DNA of 41,475 bases from Gammaproteobacteria bacterium (lineage in GTDB: Bacteria > Pseudomonadota > Gammaproteobacteria > JAAEPA01). Below the pieces are notes generated by a model that had not been told where the DNA came from, ran no database searches, and was given only the letters and a program-made list of their open reading frames with translations. Of this stretch, positions 1 through 9,090 are shown in pieces. The number at the start of each line of letters is the position of its first letter. The first letter of the stretch is position 1. The stretch is taken from contig JAAEPA010000113.1 of the NCBI GenBank assembly GCA_024222475.1, positions 1 to 41,475 of the forward strand, read 5' to 3'. A program made the translations under genes and the position numbers.

Positions 1-264
1 GAAGGGTCTTTTCCGGCCGGTGGCGTTTGTATCCCGGCGCGACATCCCCTTCGGCTGTCCTTGCCGAGAACATGATGCAATCCTTCGCAGTTCAATTCTG
101 TTGTTATAACGTCAGTTCTGGAAAGAACAGGGGTGTCCCCCGAAGTAGAGCTACTCTTAGTAGGTCAAGAATCTATTAAGGTAGCTTACCTCTTGGGGGC
201 ACCCGAGATGAGTTTAGAAGCTCTGTTTTGTGATGTACTTGCCTTTCCGATTAGCTCCAATAGC
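1..264. other. No gene recognised at the left edge
   Basis: I read both strands and found no coding region with family features. The only open frame, on the plus strand from about 133, runs into the end of the next gene and looks like a chance frame. A CGGCTG/GCCGAG stretch and a GGGTGTCCCCC/GGGGGCACCC pair around 130-205 could form hairpins, but I can assign no function to them. Confidence 0.4.
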
Positions 265-292
265 CGTGACCGGTTGAGTTCAACCGGTCACG
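265..292. terminator. Perfect 13-bp palindrome at the operon end
   Basis: The arms CGTGACCGGTTGA and TCAACCGGTCACG are perfectly complementary around a 2-nt centre. The stop codon of the DUF389 gene lies inside the minus-strand hairpin. No clear T-run follows on either strand, so this is not a textbook Rho-independent terminator. It could instead block 3' exonuclease decay or act as a weak terminator for the ppx-permease-DUF389 operon. The location supports an end-of-transcript role; the mechanism is inference. Confidence 0.5.
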
Positions 293-1287
293 CTTGCCGG
301 AACTACACGATACACCACTGTCGCCAATAAAATCAATAACAACACACCCCAGATCAATAGAGAGAGGGTCAGAGAGCGCTGTGCCTTTTTAATCTCCAGT
401 CCCTTGCGTGGCTTTATCCCCCGGACCATCAGCACCAGTTTGGCTGCGATGTTGACGCACACGATATTGATGGCGAGAAGCAGGCCGGCGCCCAGGGCCA
501 GCTCCCAACGATTGTCGCTGATCATCAGGCCTATCGTGGCTGTAGGCGGCAGCAATGCCACCGCGACCATCACCCCCACCAGCACGCTGGGCAATCCAGT
601 AGTCAGTGACAGTACGGCGGCGGCCCCGGCGGCCAGCGCCAGTGCGGCACTAGCCAATTGTGCATCCGTACGGGCCATGAGTTCGGCACTCGTTAGGTTT
701 ACCGGCCAAAGCAAGCCGATTGCAATGGAAACGGTCAATGCGAGTCCCAGGCCGGCAATGGCGGTTTTCAGTGCTTGCCAACCTAGTTTGTGATCCCCCA
801 GCGCAGCGGCCAATGCCAGTGCAATGTTGGGACCAAGCAAAGGGGCGATGACCATCGCACCGATGAGCACAGCGACATTATCCTCGATGAGCCCGATAGC
901 GGCGACGATGGTGGAGAGCAATACCAGTAGCAAGTAGTTAGAATCCAGTCTACTGCCTTTTTCTATCTTGCTATAAAGCTCTTCTCGGGTCGTGGTCAGG
1001 ATCTTTTCCTGTTTTTCCTCATCCGAGGCATCATTCTTGGCATTGGAAAGGGGCAGGCTGGCTTCCACCGGAATCACTACGATGCGGTAGTTTTCGCTGG
1101 ATCCTAATACGGACTGCAGGGCATCGAGTATCGTCTGACGTTTATCCGGACCCACTAAGAGTCTCACGGAGTATCGATTATCGGGACCCTGCTCGCACCA
1201 CCAGATGTCCTTGATCCCGTGCTGTTTGGCAATACTGTTTAAAGTGTCTTGATGACCGCTGTCCGTGACGACCTCAATGATTTTCAT
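280..1287 (-). CDS. DUF389 (TIGR00341-type) membrane protein
   Basis: The 335-residue protein has a soluble N-terminal part (about residues 1-115), which begins MKIIEVV and resembles the small alpha/beta domain that precedes the membrane part in this family. A hydrophobic core follows with about six membrane segments (about 118-330). The core carries the Gly/Pro/Ala-rich stretches typical of DUF389, such as GAMVIAPLLGPN and VALLPPTATIG. Function in this family is not established; transport or membrane stress roles have been suggested. It lies 12 nt downstream of the SLC13-type permease gene and is probably co-transcribed with it and ppx. Its ribosome site is weak, which fits translation coupled to the preceding gene. 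Family assignment is confident; role is unknown. Confidence 0.85.
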   Translation of the reverse strand: MKIIEVVTDSGHQDTLNSIAKQHGIKDIWWCEQGPDNRYSVRLLVGPDKRQTILDALQSVLGSSENYRIVVIPVEASLPLSNAKNDASDEEKQEKILTTTREELYSKIEKGSRLDSNYLLLVLLSTIVAAIGLIEDNVAVLIGAMVIAPLLGPNIALALAAALGDHKLGWQALKTAIAGLGLALTVSIAIGLLWPVNLTSAELMARTDAQLASAALALAAGAAAVLSLTTGLPSVLVGVMVAVALLPPTATIGLMISDNRWELALGAGLLLAINIVCVNIAAKLVLMVRGIKPRKGLEIKKAQRSLTLSLLIWGVLLLILLATVVYRVVPASVTG

Positions 1288-1299
1288 TTGATTTCATAA

Positions 1300-3069
1300 T
1301 TAAAAGGACCACACTATCGGTACGAGAAAAATGCTGGCAGCACCTACCAGCAGGGTCAGCGGCAGGCCAAATCGTACATAATCCATGAATCGGTAACCCC
1401 CGGCTCCGTACACCATTAGATTGGTCTGATAACCGATCGGGGTAGCGAAGCTCGCGGAGGCCGCGACCATGACCATTAGCACAAAGGGCAGAAAGCTGAC
1501 GTTCAGGCTCTGAGCGGTTGCCATGGCGATGGGAAACATGATCACCGCAGCTGCATTATTGGTTGCCATGGCGGAGAACAGGGCGGTAGAGAGGAATACA
1601 AAACCCAGCGCTGCCCAAGGAGATCCTGCCGCCAGTGCGATCAGGGATTGTGAAATACTCAGAGCAGCCCCGGTATTTTGCAGCGCTATACCCATCCCAA
1701 AGGAGGCTGCAATGACGACCAGCACCTGCCAGTTGACCTCGCGCCTGGCAATCCGGCCGGTGGTGCAACGAGTGATTATCATGAGCCCGGCAGCCAACAT
1801 CGCCGCTTTGAGCATGCTCAATCCATCTAAGGCAACGATCAGCACCATCGCGACCATGATCAAGACCGCCACCATGGCGCGTTCATGGCGCACTGGTCTG
1901 TCTTCTTCGAGTCGGCTGACCAGATAGAAATCTCGTGAATTTCGTTGTTGAGCAAGGAATGAGGGATGGGCGACCAGCAGTAGGGTGTCTCCAGGCATTA
2001 AGATGATATCGCCGATTTTCTTTTTTATGTGTCCACCGTTGCGTGCCACGGCGATCACCGCGGCATTATACAGGGTTCGAAAACGCCCTTCGCGGATGCT
2101 CTTGCCCACGACTGGACAGATATTGGAGACTACGGCCTCGGTGAGATAACGTGTCTGGGTGGTGGAATCCAGCTTAAATACCTGATCGGTGGCCGGTTTC
2201 AGTCCTTTTATTTTCTGCAGGTCAACGATGGAATCGACGATGCCGGCAAACACCAGTCGGTCATTTCCCTGCAGCTTTACAGTAGGGGAGACTGCCGGGA
2301 TCAGTCGGTCATTTCGATCGATTTCGATCAAATACAAACCAGGTAAATGCCGTAGGCCCACCTCTTCAATAGTCTGTCCCACTATCGGAGTGTCGGGTTC
2401 GACGATCATCTCCACGGTGTATTCCCTTACCTGTGACAACTGGGTGATGATTTTCGAGCGCTCCGGCAGCAGCCATTTACTGGCAAACACGATATATAAC
2501 ATCACGATCATCACTACCGGCAGTCCGACCCAGGCGATCTCAAACATGCTCAGGCCGCCGGTGTCGGTCTTGGCGATGAGCAGTCCATTGACGACCAGGT
2601 TGGTACTGGTGCCAATCAAGGTGCAAGTGCCTCCTGCAATACTGATAAAACTTAGCGGCATCATTAACTTGGACACCGGCAGACGATGTTTTTTAGCCCA
2701 ATCCTGAACGGCCGGGATGAACAGGGCTACCACCGGAGTGTTATTGAGAAAGGCGCTAAGGGCAGCCACCGGCGTCATCAATTTAACTTGTGCCTGAGTG
2801 AGTGATTTTGGTTTTCCAAGCAGCGAGTGGACGATCCAGGCAATGCCACCCGTTTCTTTCAAGCCGGAGACCACGACATACAATACACCCACGGTCACCA
2901 TGCCTTCATTGGCCAGGCCGGCCAGGGCCTCTTGTGGTGAGAGAATCCCGCATACCAACAGCAGAGTGAGCCCGCCGACCATGATGATGTCTGGGGCAAA
3001 GCGATTGAGGGCTAGGCCGAAAAAACACATGCCCAAGACAATCAAAGTAAACCACGCCTCCCAAGTCAT
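1300..3069 (-). CDS. SLC13-family permease with two TrkA-C (RCK_C) domains
   Basis: The 589-residue protein has an N-terminal bundle of membrane segments (about 1-205), two successive soluble TrkA-C-like domains (about 216-292 and 305-375), and a second membrane bundle (about 395-589). This is the usual plan of bacterial divalent anion:Na+ symporters of the SLC13/CitT/ArsB superfamily. The repeated motifs SAFLNNTPVVALFIP and SAMATNNAAAVIMFPIA are the SNT-like substrate/Na+ hairpins of the family. Family members carry dicarboxylates, sulfate or similar anions; the substrate cannot be read here. The start is 28 nt after the ppx stop and the end 12 nt before the DUF389 gene, so the three genes probably form an operon. 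The TrkA-C domains suggest ligand-gated regulation. Confidence 0.88.
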   Translation of the reverse strand: MTWEAWFTLIVLGMCFFGLALNRFAPDIIMVGGLTLLLVCGILSPQEALAGLANEGMVTVGVLYVVVSGLKETGGIAWIVHSLLGKPKSLTQAQVKLMTPVAALSAFLNNTPVVALFIPAVQDWAKKHRLPVSKLMMPLSFISIAGGTCTLIGTSTNLVVNGLLIAKTDTGGLSMFEIAWVGLPVVMIVMLYIVFASKWLLPERSKIITQLSQVREYTVEMIVEPDTPIVGQTIEEVGLRHLPGLYLIEIDRNDRLIPAVSPTVKLQGNDRLVFAGIVDSIVDLQKIKGLKPATDQVFKLDSTTQTRYLTEAVVSNICPVVGKSIREGRFRTLYNAAVIAVARNGGHIKKKIGDIILMPGDTLLLVAHPSFLAQQRNSRDFYLVSRLEEDRPVRHERAMVAVLIMVAMVLIVALDGLSMLKAAMLAAGLMIITRCTTGRIARREVNWQVLVVIAASFGMGIALQNTGAALSISQSLIALAAGSPWAALGFVFLSTALFSAMATNNAAAVIMFPIAMATAQSLNVSFLPFVLMVMVAASASFATPIGYQTNLMVYGAGGYRFMDYVRFGLPLTLLVGAASIFLVPIVWSF

Positions 3070-3097
3070 GGATGGTCAGCCTGTTGGTGAGTTGTCT

Positions 3098-4615
3098 TCA
3101 TGACTTCAGCTTTAATTGAATCTTTGAATTTTTCAAGTACTTTTTTTCAAGCACCAAATCTGCATAGGTGAGCGGATGTTCATCCAGCCAGCCTGTTGGA
3201 AATTCAATGGTAAGCTGGTCTTTCTCCGCCTCCAAGCGATAATCCGGCAAGTCTGTATCTTCCCGGTTGCGGTTCAACAATACCGCCAAGCGTAATAGGA
3301 TACACAAATATATGGCCGAGCCGGCGCTAGTTTGCGGCAATCCGCTGAAAATTTCTTTGGGGAATTTTCGTCTATGCCCTCGCACCAAGGCCGCCAGGAG
3401 GCCCTGTTCCTGCAGAGTGAAACCGGACAAGTCCGAATGCTCGATAAGATAGGCTCCGTGTCGGTGGTACTGGCTGTGAGATATGCACAGACCTATTTCG
3501 TGCAGACGTGCGGACCAACTCAACATGGAGTTATATTGCGGGTCATCCAGAGCCCAGGACGTTTTTACTTTTTCCAGCTCCCTCAATACAGTGGTCTCTA
3601 TCCGCTGTGTCTGTTTGGTATCGACGGCACAACGCTTGCTCAGTGAGTGGACCGTCATGTCCCTTACATCTTCTTGCTGAATGCGTCCCAAAAGATCATA
3701 GAGTAGACCTTCCCGCATGGCCTCATCCGAAATCTGCATATGTTCGATTCCTAGGGTCTTGAATACACTCAGCAGGATGGCTACGCCGCCGGCAAAGACT
3801 GGTTTGCGCTCCTCTTTTAAACCCTCCAATTGCAGATTGTCGATGTGGTCAAGCTTGAGCAGGGTCTTGCGCAGTTTCAGTAGCGAGGGATAGGTGATGT
3901 CATTGCTGCTCCATCCTGCGGCACAGACCACATCGCGTATTGCCCTGATGGTTCCTGAACAGCCCACTGCGCTTTGCCAGCCGGTATATCTGAATCCGGA
4001 CTGTACGGGTTGCAATTCCAGGCAAGCGGTTAATTCGGCCTTTCCCATCGATTTTTTACGTAGACGACCATCGCTGAAATGGGTTCGACTCATGCTAACA
4101 CAACCCATATGTAGGCTTTCCCGGCGCTGGGGTTTGAATCCTTTCCCAATGATCAGTTCTGTACTGCCGCCGCCGATGTCTACAACCAGGCGACTGGCAT
4201 CGCTGGCGGCAAGACCATGAGCGGCGCCCAGATAGATAAGACGCGCCTCTTCCATGCCCTTAATAATCTCTATGGGGTGGCCCAACGCCTGCTCGCCCGC
4301 CAGCAGAAAGGTCTGGGCATTGCGGGCCTGGCGCAGCGTATTGGTTCCCGCGACGCGCACCGTACCTGACGGCATGGAACGCAGGCGCTCCCCAAATCGC
4401 TGCAAACAGGCCAGGGCCCGGGATTGTGCCTCTTGGGAGAGACACTTGTCTTCCCCCAAGCCGGCCCCTAGTCTCACCATCTCTCTTAGTCGGTCGATGA
4501 CGTGCAGCTGCCCGTCTACTACCCGTGCCACCTTCATGTGGAAGCTGTTGGAACCCAGATCTACGGCAGCGATGAGCTCCGGTGTCTTCTTCAGGGGGTT
4601 GGAAAAACCGAACAT
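3098..4615 (-). CDS. ppx: Exopolyphosphatase (Ppx/GppA family)
   Basis: The 505-residue protein matches full-length Ppx (E. coli about 513 residues). The N-terminal ASKHA phosphatase fold begins at residues 16-27 with the nucleotide-binding motif DLGSNSFHM. The second phosphate loop is VVDIGGGSTELI, and VRVAGTNTLRQA lies between them. The C-terminal ~190 residues form the HD-like helical domain, with RLHEIGLCISHSQYHRH. The enzyme cleaves terminal phosphate from inorganic polyphosphate; GppA, which attacks pppGpp, is a close alternative, but the length favours Ppx. AAAGGAG lies about 12 nt upstream of the ATG. It heads a minus-strand operon with the SLC13 permease and DUF389 genes. No ppk is in view. 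Confidence 0.9.
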   Translation of the reverse strand: MFGFSNPLKKTPELIAAVDLGSNSFHMKVARVVDGQLHVIDRLREMVRLGAGLGEDKCLSQEAQSRALACLQRFGERLRSMPSGTVRVAGTNTLRQARNAQTFLLAGEQALGHPIEIIKGMEEARLIYLGAAHGLAASDASRLVVDIGGGSTELIIGKGFKPQRRESLHMGCVSMSRTHFSDGRLRKKSMGKAELTACLELQPVQSGFRYTGWQSAVGCSGTIRAIRDVVCAAGWSSNDITYPSLLKLRKTLLKLDHIDNLQLEGLKEERKPVFAGGVAILLSVFKTLGIEHMQISDEAMREGLLYDLLGRIQQEDVRDMTVHSLSKRCAVDTKQTQRIETTVLRELEKVKTSWALDDPQYNSMLSWSARLHEIGLCISHSQYHRHGAYLIEHSDLSGFTLQEQGLLAALVRGHRRKFPKEIFSGLPQTSAGSAIYLCILLRLAVLLNRNREDTDLPDYRLEAEKDQLTIEFPTGWLDEHPLTYADLVLEKKYLKNSKIQLKLKS

Positions 4616-5032
4616 AGCGTGATATCTCTCCTTTGGTGCTGTTTATGCGCTGCGGTAATTACCGTCAGTGAGGTATTGGATATACGGTCTGCAGGGGGAG
4701 GGGATTCAGTTCAGCGATGAGGTGGGGAAAAAAGATTTGCTATGGGCCAAAATAGGTGGGCTCGGTAATGAATTTCGCAGAAAAGAACAATAAATGTCAT
4801 TGATTGACAATGCTGAATGTTTAGGATAATCAGTCATCTCCCTGTCAAATTGCATAAGTCTCACGGTAATGGGGTGATTTATTGATCCACGTTACTTATT
4901 GGCCAATAAATTCTACCTATTAATAAGCAAGGTTCATGCGCGGTGCTTCTCAGCTGTCTTCTCTCCGGCTTGAATTCATGGTCGACCATGCATATATAAC
5001 GACCATATTCTTTTTTGCCGTTTTAACCTGAC
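4616..5032. promoter_or_regulatory. Divergent ppx/trxC intergenic region
   Basis: This AT-rich 417-bp gap separates the divergent ppx and trxC starts and must hold promoters for both. On the plus strand TTGACA (4804-4809) is followed after 15 nt by GATAAT (4825-4830), a sigma70-like pair with a short spacer. It is about 200 nt from trxC, so it may not be the main promoter. trxC has no good Shine-Dalgarno sequence before its ATG. I found no convincing OxyR or Pho site. Confidence 0.3.
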
Positions 5033-5467
5033 ATGAACAAAGCATTGCATATCGTTTGCCCACACTGTAATACCATTAATAGGATTGTAGCTGAAAGGCT
5101 CGCGGAAGCGGCCAAATGTGGTAGATGTAAGAAGCTGCTATTTTCAGCCCATCCGGTCGAGCTCAATGCCTCCGGGTTTGAGCGTCAGATACAACGTAGC
5201 GATATCCCCGTTGTGGTTGATTTTTGGGCCCCTTGGTGCGCCCCTTGCAAAATGATGGCGCCGGCCTATGAGCAGGCGGCTTCCCGCCTTGAACCTAGGG
5301 TACGTCTGGCCAAACTCAATACCGAGCAGGAACAACTCATCGCCTCGCAGCTTGGTATCCGAAGTATTCCCACCTTGGCTATCTTTAAGAATGGACAGGA
5401 GATCGTGCGACAACCTGGTGCCATGGACTTGGAGGGTATCGTTCGCTGGGTCAATGCACATGTCTGA
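5033..5467 (+). CDS. trxC: Thioredoxin 2 (TrxC), zinc-ribbon type
   Basis: The 144-residue protein (E. coli TrxC has 139) has an N-terminal zinc ribbon with CPHC (C9, C12) and CGRC (C29, C32), then a thioredoxin fold starting near residue 45. The active site WCAPC lies at residues 68-72 with redox cysteines C69 and C72, and the cis-proline motif RSIPT follows. TrxC reduces protein disulfides in the cytoplasm; in E. coli it is part of the peroxide response. The active site reads C-A-P-C rather than the usual C-G-P-C, a change at a position known to tune redox potential. The gene is convergent with gshA, another thiol-redox gene. Confidence 0.95.
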   Translation: MNKALHIVCPHCNTINRIVAERLAEAAKCGRCKKLLFSAHPVELNASGFERQIQRSDIPVVVDFWAPWCAPCKMMAPAYEQAASRLEPRVRLAKLNTEQEQLIASQLGIRSIPTLAIFKNGQEIVRQPGAMDLEGIVRWVNAHV

Positions 5468-5546
5468 GGGGATCTAGTACAAGAAAACACAAGTTAGTAC
5501 TCATTTCACGAGTCCCATATCCATGACGGATGGCTATGACTTCTCA

Positions 5547-7121
5547 TCAGGACTGAGCGAAATACCGTTGCAGATAGGCCGCGAAAGAAAGCTCATCCGC
5601 CTGTTCTATTTCGGTCTGTTTATGGATGGACTTCTGGCTCTCTTGTGAGTAGAACAATTCTTGTTGCCGGCTGAGATGCTGGGTTTTAAAGTATTGGAGA
5701 TTCTGCCTTGACAGCCGTTTGGCAAATTCGTGGAAACTTTCCTGGTTTCTTCTCATCTCGGCGATCATGATTGCCGAGGGTGTCCTGTCCGCATCCTTGA
5801 TGGCCTCGCGCTGGGATTCGAGTACTGTGCTATAAAGCGACTTGTTTTCGCCCCGGTCCAGCAATTCGCAGATTCCTTGCATGGCATCGCATATTTCATC
5901 TGCCCACTTCCTGAGGGTTATGGCTTGGCCATGACGTTGCAACCGCAGTGAGGGGCCTCTGCCTCTATGGGCGGTGAGGCCGAGATTCAAGTCGATTTCC
6001 CGGCTTTCCTGGTGGCTTATTGGCGGACTGCGCTGTAGCAGGCAAAATACCATGAAGGCTTCTAAAAATCGCAGTTGTGGCTCTGTTACGCCAAGCGGGC
6101 TATGGGCATTGATATCCAGGGATCTCAGTTCCACGTATTGGACTCCGCGCTTGTTCAGTGCCAGGATGGGCTTCTCATTGTTGCTGGGTACCTGTTTGGG
6201 GCGCACGGTGCTGTAATACTCGTTTTCTATCTGTAGGAGGTTGGCATTGAGCTGTCGATATTGGCCATTGACGATGACACCAATCTTTTCGTATTTGGGG
6301 CAGGGGGTCTCTATGGCTCTGGTCAGGCTGCTGATATAGTCATCGAGGCTGTGGTAGCAGGCCTTAAAACCGATTTCGTGTTCTTTATTGTTCTGATAAC
6401 CGATGCCTCCCATGCGTAATGAGGTGGCATAGGGATAGTAATAGGTCGTGTCATCGAAGTGTTCCATGTCGGTAGGTTGGTCCCCCAGGTAAGAGACACA
6501 TACCGTTGGTGAGGCGCCGAACAGATAAGGAACAATCCAGCCGTAGCGCTGTAGGTTGCGGATCATTCCGAAGTAAGCTGAAGAGGTGAAGTCCTTCAGC
6601 AAGTCGCTGTTTTTATCTAGTGACTGGAACACCGGCCAAAAGGATTCGTTCATCGAGTAATTGAAATGGATACCGGCAATGACCTGCATCACCCGTCCAT
6701 AGCGGTAACCCAACCCCCGTCGGTAAACCCGTTTCATCATGCCGGCATTGGAGCGCCCATAATTTGCAATCGGGATGCTTTGTTCTCCGGCAAGAATACA
6801 AGGCATACTGGTCGCCCATAGTAATTCCTGACTCAATTTGTCGTAGGCAAAGATGTGGGATTCTCGTAGAAACTCCAGTACCTTGCCCATGTCGCTCATG
6901 GGCGGGGTAATGAACTCGATGAGGGCCTCCGAGAAATCGGTGGTTATCCAGGGGTGAGTGAGCGGTGAACCCAACTCGGGGGGATGGGGGGTCTGCACTA
7001 GGTTGCCGTCTGCGGCAACCCTTAGGGCCTCTCTTTCCAAACCTATTTTTGCATCCTTTAATAGGTCTTGCTGATGGGCATTTATCAGGCTATTCAGGCG
7101 TTGATCGACGAGGCTGTACAA
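5547..7121 (-). CDS. gshA: Glutamate-cysteine ligase (proteobacterial GshA type)
   Basis: The 524-residue protein matches the length of enterobacterial GshA (518). It carries the family's N-terminal signature around residues 27-40 (IGLEREALRV), the substrate motif TDFSEALIEFITPP, and MMKRVYRRGLGYRYG further in. It joins L-glutamate and L-cysteine using ATP, the first and rate-limiting step of glutathione synthesis in the cytoplasm. gshB is not in the window. The gene is convergent with trxC across 79 bp and divergent from nhaD across a long leader. I saw no truncation or missing core motif. Confidence 0.95.
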   Translation of the reverse strand: MYSLVDQRLNSLINAHQQDLLKDAKIGLEREALRVAADGNLVQTPHPPELGSPLTHPWITTDFSEALIEFITPPMSDMGKVLEFLRESHIFAYDKLSQELLWATSMPCILAGEQSIPIANYGRSNAGMMKRVYRRGLGYRYGRVMQVIAGIHFNYSMNESFWPVFQSLDKNSDLLKDFTSSAYFGMIRNLQRYGWIVPYLFGASPTVCVSYLGDQPTDMEHFDDTTYYYPYATSLRMGGIGYQNNKEHEIGFKACYHSLDDYISSLTRAIETPCPKYEKIGVIVNGQYRQLNANLLQIENEYYSTVRPKQVPSNNEKPILALNKRGVQYVELRSLDINAHSPLGVTEPQLRFLEAFMVFCLLQRSPPISHQESREIDLNLGLTAHRGRGPSLRLQRHGQAITLRKWADEICDAMQGICELLDRGENKSLYSTVLESQREAIKDADRTPSAIMIAEMRRNQESFHEFAKRLSRQNLQYFKTQHLSRQQELFYSQESQKSIHKQTEIEQADELSFAAYLQRYFAQS

Positions 7122-7379
7122 GATGGTACTCTCAGTTAAAGATTATAAAAGTCGGTGCCAGTGCACCAAATACTTATCCGTGGCCGGTATATACACTTTT
7201 CCATCATGGGTAGGTATACCAGGTTAGGTGGCATGGAGCACAAAACCACAGTGACCTCGGGGTAGTAACTTTGCAGGCGCCGGTATCAATTCTCCAACAG
7301 GTTCCTACAGGTAAAAGAGTTCCGTACCCAAAAAAACTCTTAACGTCGAGTATTCTATTAGGTAATCGGTTAGAATCGC

Positions 7380-7597
7380 CCTATTGCAGGAGCTGGTCGG
7401 GTTATGGGGAGTCGCAGTGAGGCATTCGCAGGGAAAGGGAGCAAGATCAAATTTTTCCGTAGTCGAGTTGCGTAGTGGGGACTATGTAGCGAGAAACCGG
7501 GGGAATTTTAACCACTCTTCCACTGTTACGGTAGATTTATTCATAATTCGACAGGTTCTTTAGGTATCGGTAATCAATCCCACTAAGGAGGGGAGAG
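7380..7597 (+). promoter_or_regulatory. Structured 5' leader of nhaD, candidate riboswitch
   Basis: The 476-bp gap between gshA and nhaD ends in an unusually structured leader. GUUGCGUAGU (7467-7476) pairs along all 10 positions with ACUAUGUAGC (7481-7490) around a GGGG loop. Three of the pairs are G-U, so the hairpin is strong only in plus-strand RNA, the nhaD sense. Farther on, ACUCUUCC (7514-7521) can pair with GGGAGAGU (7591-7598), which covers the spacer next to the Shine-Dalgarno sequence and the first base of the start codon. This suggests switchable translation. Sodium- and lithium-responsive RNAs are known upstream of Na+/H+ antiporter genes, but I cannot confirm membership of any class from memory of their consensus. 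Confidence 0.4.
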
Positions 7598-9031
7598 TTG
7601 AACAAAATAATAAATACCTTTTTATCAATAACCGCCTTATGGTTGGGGGCTGCAGGGGTGGTCTCAGCGTCCACTGGGTCTGGTGAGTTGCTTGATCTGA
7701 CTTCAAGCACTACCGGCATCGTGGCCGTGGTCGTATTCATCATCGCGTATTTGTTGGTGATGAGCGAAGAATTTACTCATCTGCGCAAATCCAAGCCGGT
7801 CGTTCTAGCGGCAGGCATCATCTGGGTACTGGTTGCCCTGACCTATGCCGGGCATGGGGATACGCACACTGCGGAACAGGCGGTCAGACACAATATCCTG
7901 GAGTATGCGGAATTATTCCTGTTCCTATTGGTGGCGATGACCTATATCAATGCCATGGACGAGCGCCAGGTGTTCCAGGCCCTGAGGGCCTGGCTGGTGC
8001 ACAAGGGCTTCACCTACCGAAAATTGTTTTGGATCACCGGGACGCTGGCCTTTTTCATCTCCCCCATCGCAGATAATCTGACCACGGCCCTGCTCATGTG
8101 CGCGGTAATCCTTGCCGTGGGTGGTACCAATACAAAATTCGTAAGCATCGGATGTGTGAATATCGTGGTGGCGGCCAACGCAGGCGGGGCCTTCAGCCCG
8201 TTTGGGGATATCACCACCCTGATGGTCTGGCAGAAGGGTATTGTCGATTTCTTCACCTTCTTCAAACTGTTCCTCCCCTCGGCGGTCAATTTTCTGGTGC
8301 CGGCGGCGATCATGCACTTTGCGGTGCCCAAGGTGAGTCCTGAGCCGAGTGATGAGGCGGTTGAAATGCGCCGCGGCGCCGTTACTATCATATTTCTGTT
8401 TCTGTGCACCATCGCCACCGCCGTGAGTTTCCACAATTTCATGCACCTGCCGCCCATGGTGGGTATGATGACCGGATTGGCCTATTTGCAGTTCTACGGT
8501 TATTACTTGAAAAAAACAGCACTTAAGGATACCCACTTGCCGGGAGACTCGTCATCAGACTCGGTAATGAGCGAGACATTGGGGTTCGATATCTTCAGAA
8601 AAGTCAGCCGTGCGGAATGGGATACGCTGTTATTCTTCTATGGCGTGGTGCTTTGTGTGGGTGGTCTGGGTGCCTTCGGCTATCTGGCCGTGACCTCGGA
8701 GCTCATGTATACCCAGATGGGGGCAACCTTCGCCAACGTCATGGTGGGTTTTCTCTCCGCTATCGTAGACAATATCCCGGTGATGTTCGCGGTATTGACC
8801 ATGAATCCGGAGATGTCGCAAGGGCAATGGCTGCTGGTAACCTTGACGGCAGGGGTCGGCGGCAGCATGTTATCCATAGGATCGGCGGCCGGTGTGGCCC
8901 TAATGGGGCAGGCCAGGGGTAAATATACCTTTTTCGGCCATCTAAAATGGGCCCCTGCGATCGCCTTGGGTTATGCAGCGAGTATTTTGGTCCACTTTTG
9001 GATAAATGGCTCGATGTTCACAGGGGGTTAA
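7598..9031 (+). CDS. nhaD: Na+/H+ antiporter NhaD
   Basis: The 477-residue protein begins with a cleavable-looking hydrophobic segment (about 1-26), followed by about 11-12 membrane segments. It carries NhaD/IT-superfamily motifs: ISPIADNLTTALLM near residue 155, NAGGAFSPFGDITTLMVW near residue 193, and a second polar hairpin AIVDNIPVMFA near residue 390. It exchanges Na+ (and Li+) for H+ across the inner membrane and is typical of marine and haloalkaliphilic gammaproteobacteria. I accept the TTG start at 7598 because AAGGAGG lies 6 nt upstream. It is a single-gene unit followed by a convergent hairpin. Translation may be controlled by its leader RNA. Confidence 0.93.
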   Translation: MNKIINTFLSITALWLGAAGVVSASTGSGELLDLTSSTTGIVAVVVFIIAYLLVMSEEFTHLRKSKPVVLAAGIIWVLVALTYAGHGDTHTAEQAVRHNILEYAELFLFLLVAMTYINAMDERQVFQALRAWLVHKGFTYRKLFWITGTLAFFISPIADNLTTALLMCAVILAVGGTNTKFVSIGCVNIVVAANAGGAFSPFGDITTLMVWQKGIVDFFTFFKLFLPSAVNFLVPAAIMHFAVPKVSPEPSDEAVEMRRGAVTIIFLFLCTIATAVSFHNFMHLPPMVGMMTGLAYLQFYGYYLKKTALKDTHLPGDSSSDSVMSETLGFDIFRKVSRAEWDTLLFFYGVVLCVGGLGAFGYLAVTSELMYTQMGATFANVMVGFLSAIVDNIPVMFAVLTMNPEMSQGQWLLVTLTAGVGGSMLSIGSAAGVALMGQARGKYTFFGHLKWAPAIALGYAASILVHFWINGSMFTGG

Positions 9032-9038
9032 TCGATTA

Positions 9039-9081
9039 CATAGGCCGTATGTTTTGCAGGAAGTAAAACGTAGGGTCTATG
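9039..9081. terminator. Long hairpin between convergent nhaD and rhlE
   Basis: Positions 9039-9057 pair with 9063-9081 with one mismatch and three G-U wobbles, giving a 19-bp stem around an AGGAA loop. The upper stem is GTTTT/AAAAC. There is no T-run after the full stem on either strand, but the element lies exactly between two converging genes. A bidirectional transcription or RNA-decay barrier is the likely job. Confidence 0.5.
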
Positions 9082-9090
9082 TGACCTGAC

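Noticed and set aside
4840..4880. Possible Pho box (CTGTCAAATTGCATAAG) upstream of ppx
   Set aside because: Only the first half-site matches; the second CTGTCA half expected 11 bp later is absent.
7925..8536. 203-codon minus-strand open frame opposite nhaD
   Set aside because: It is fully antisense to a well-supported membrane protein, is His/Gly/Gln-rich as expected from a mirrored frame, and has no family features.
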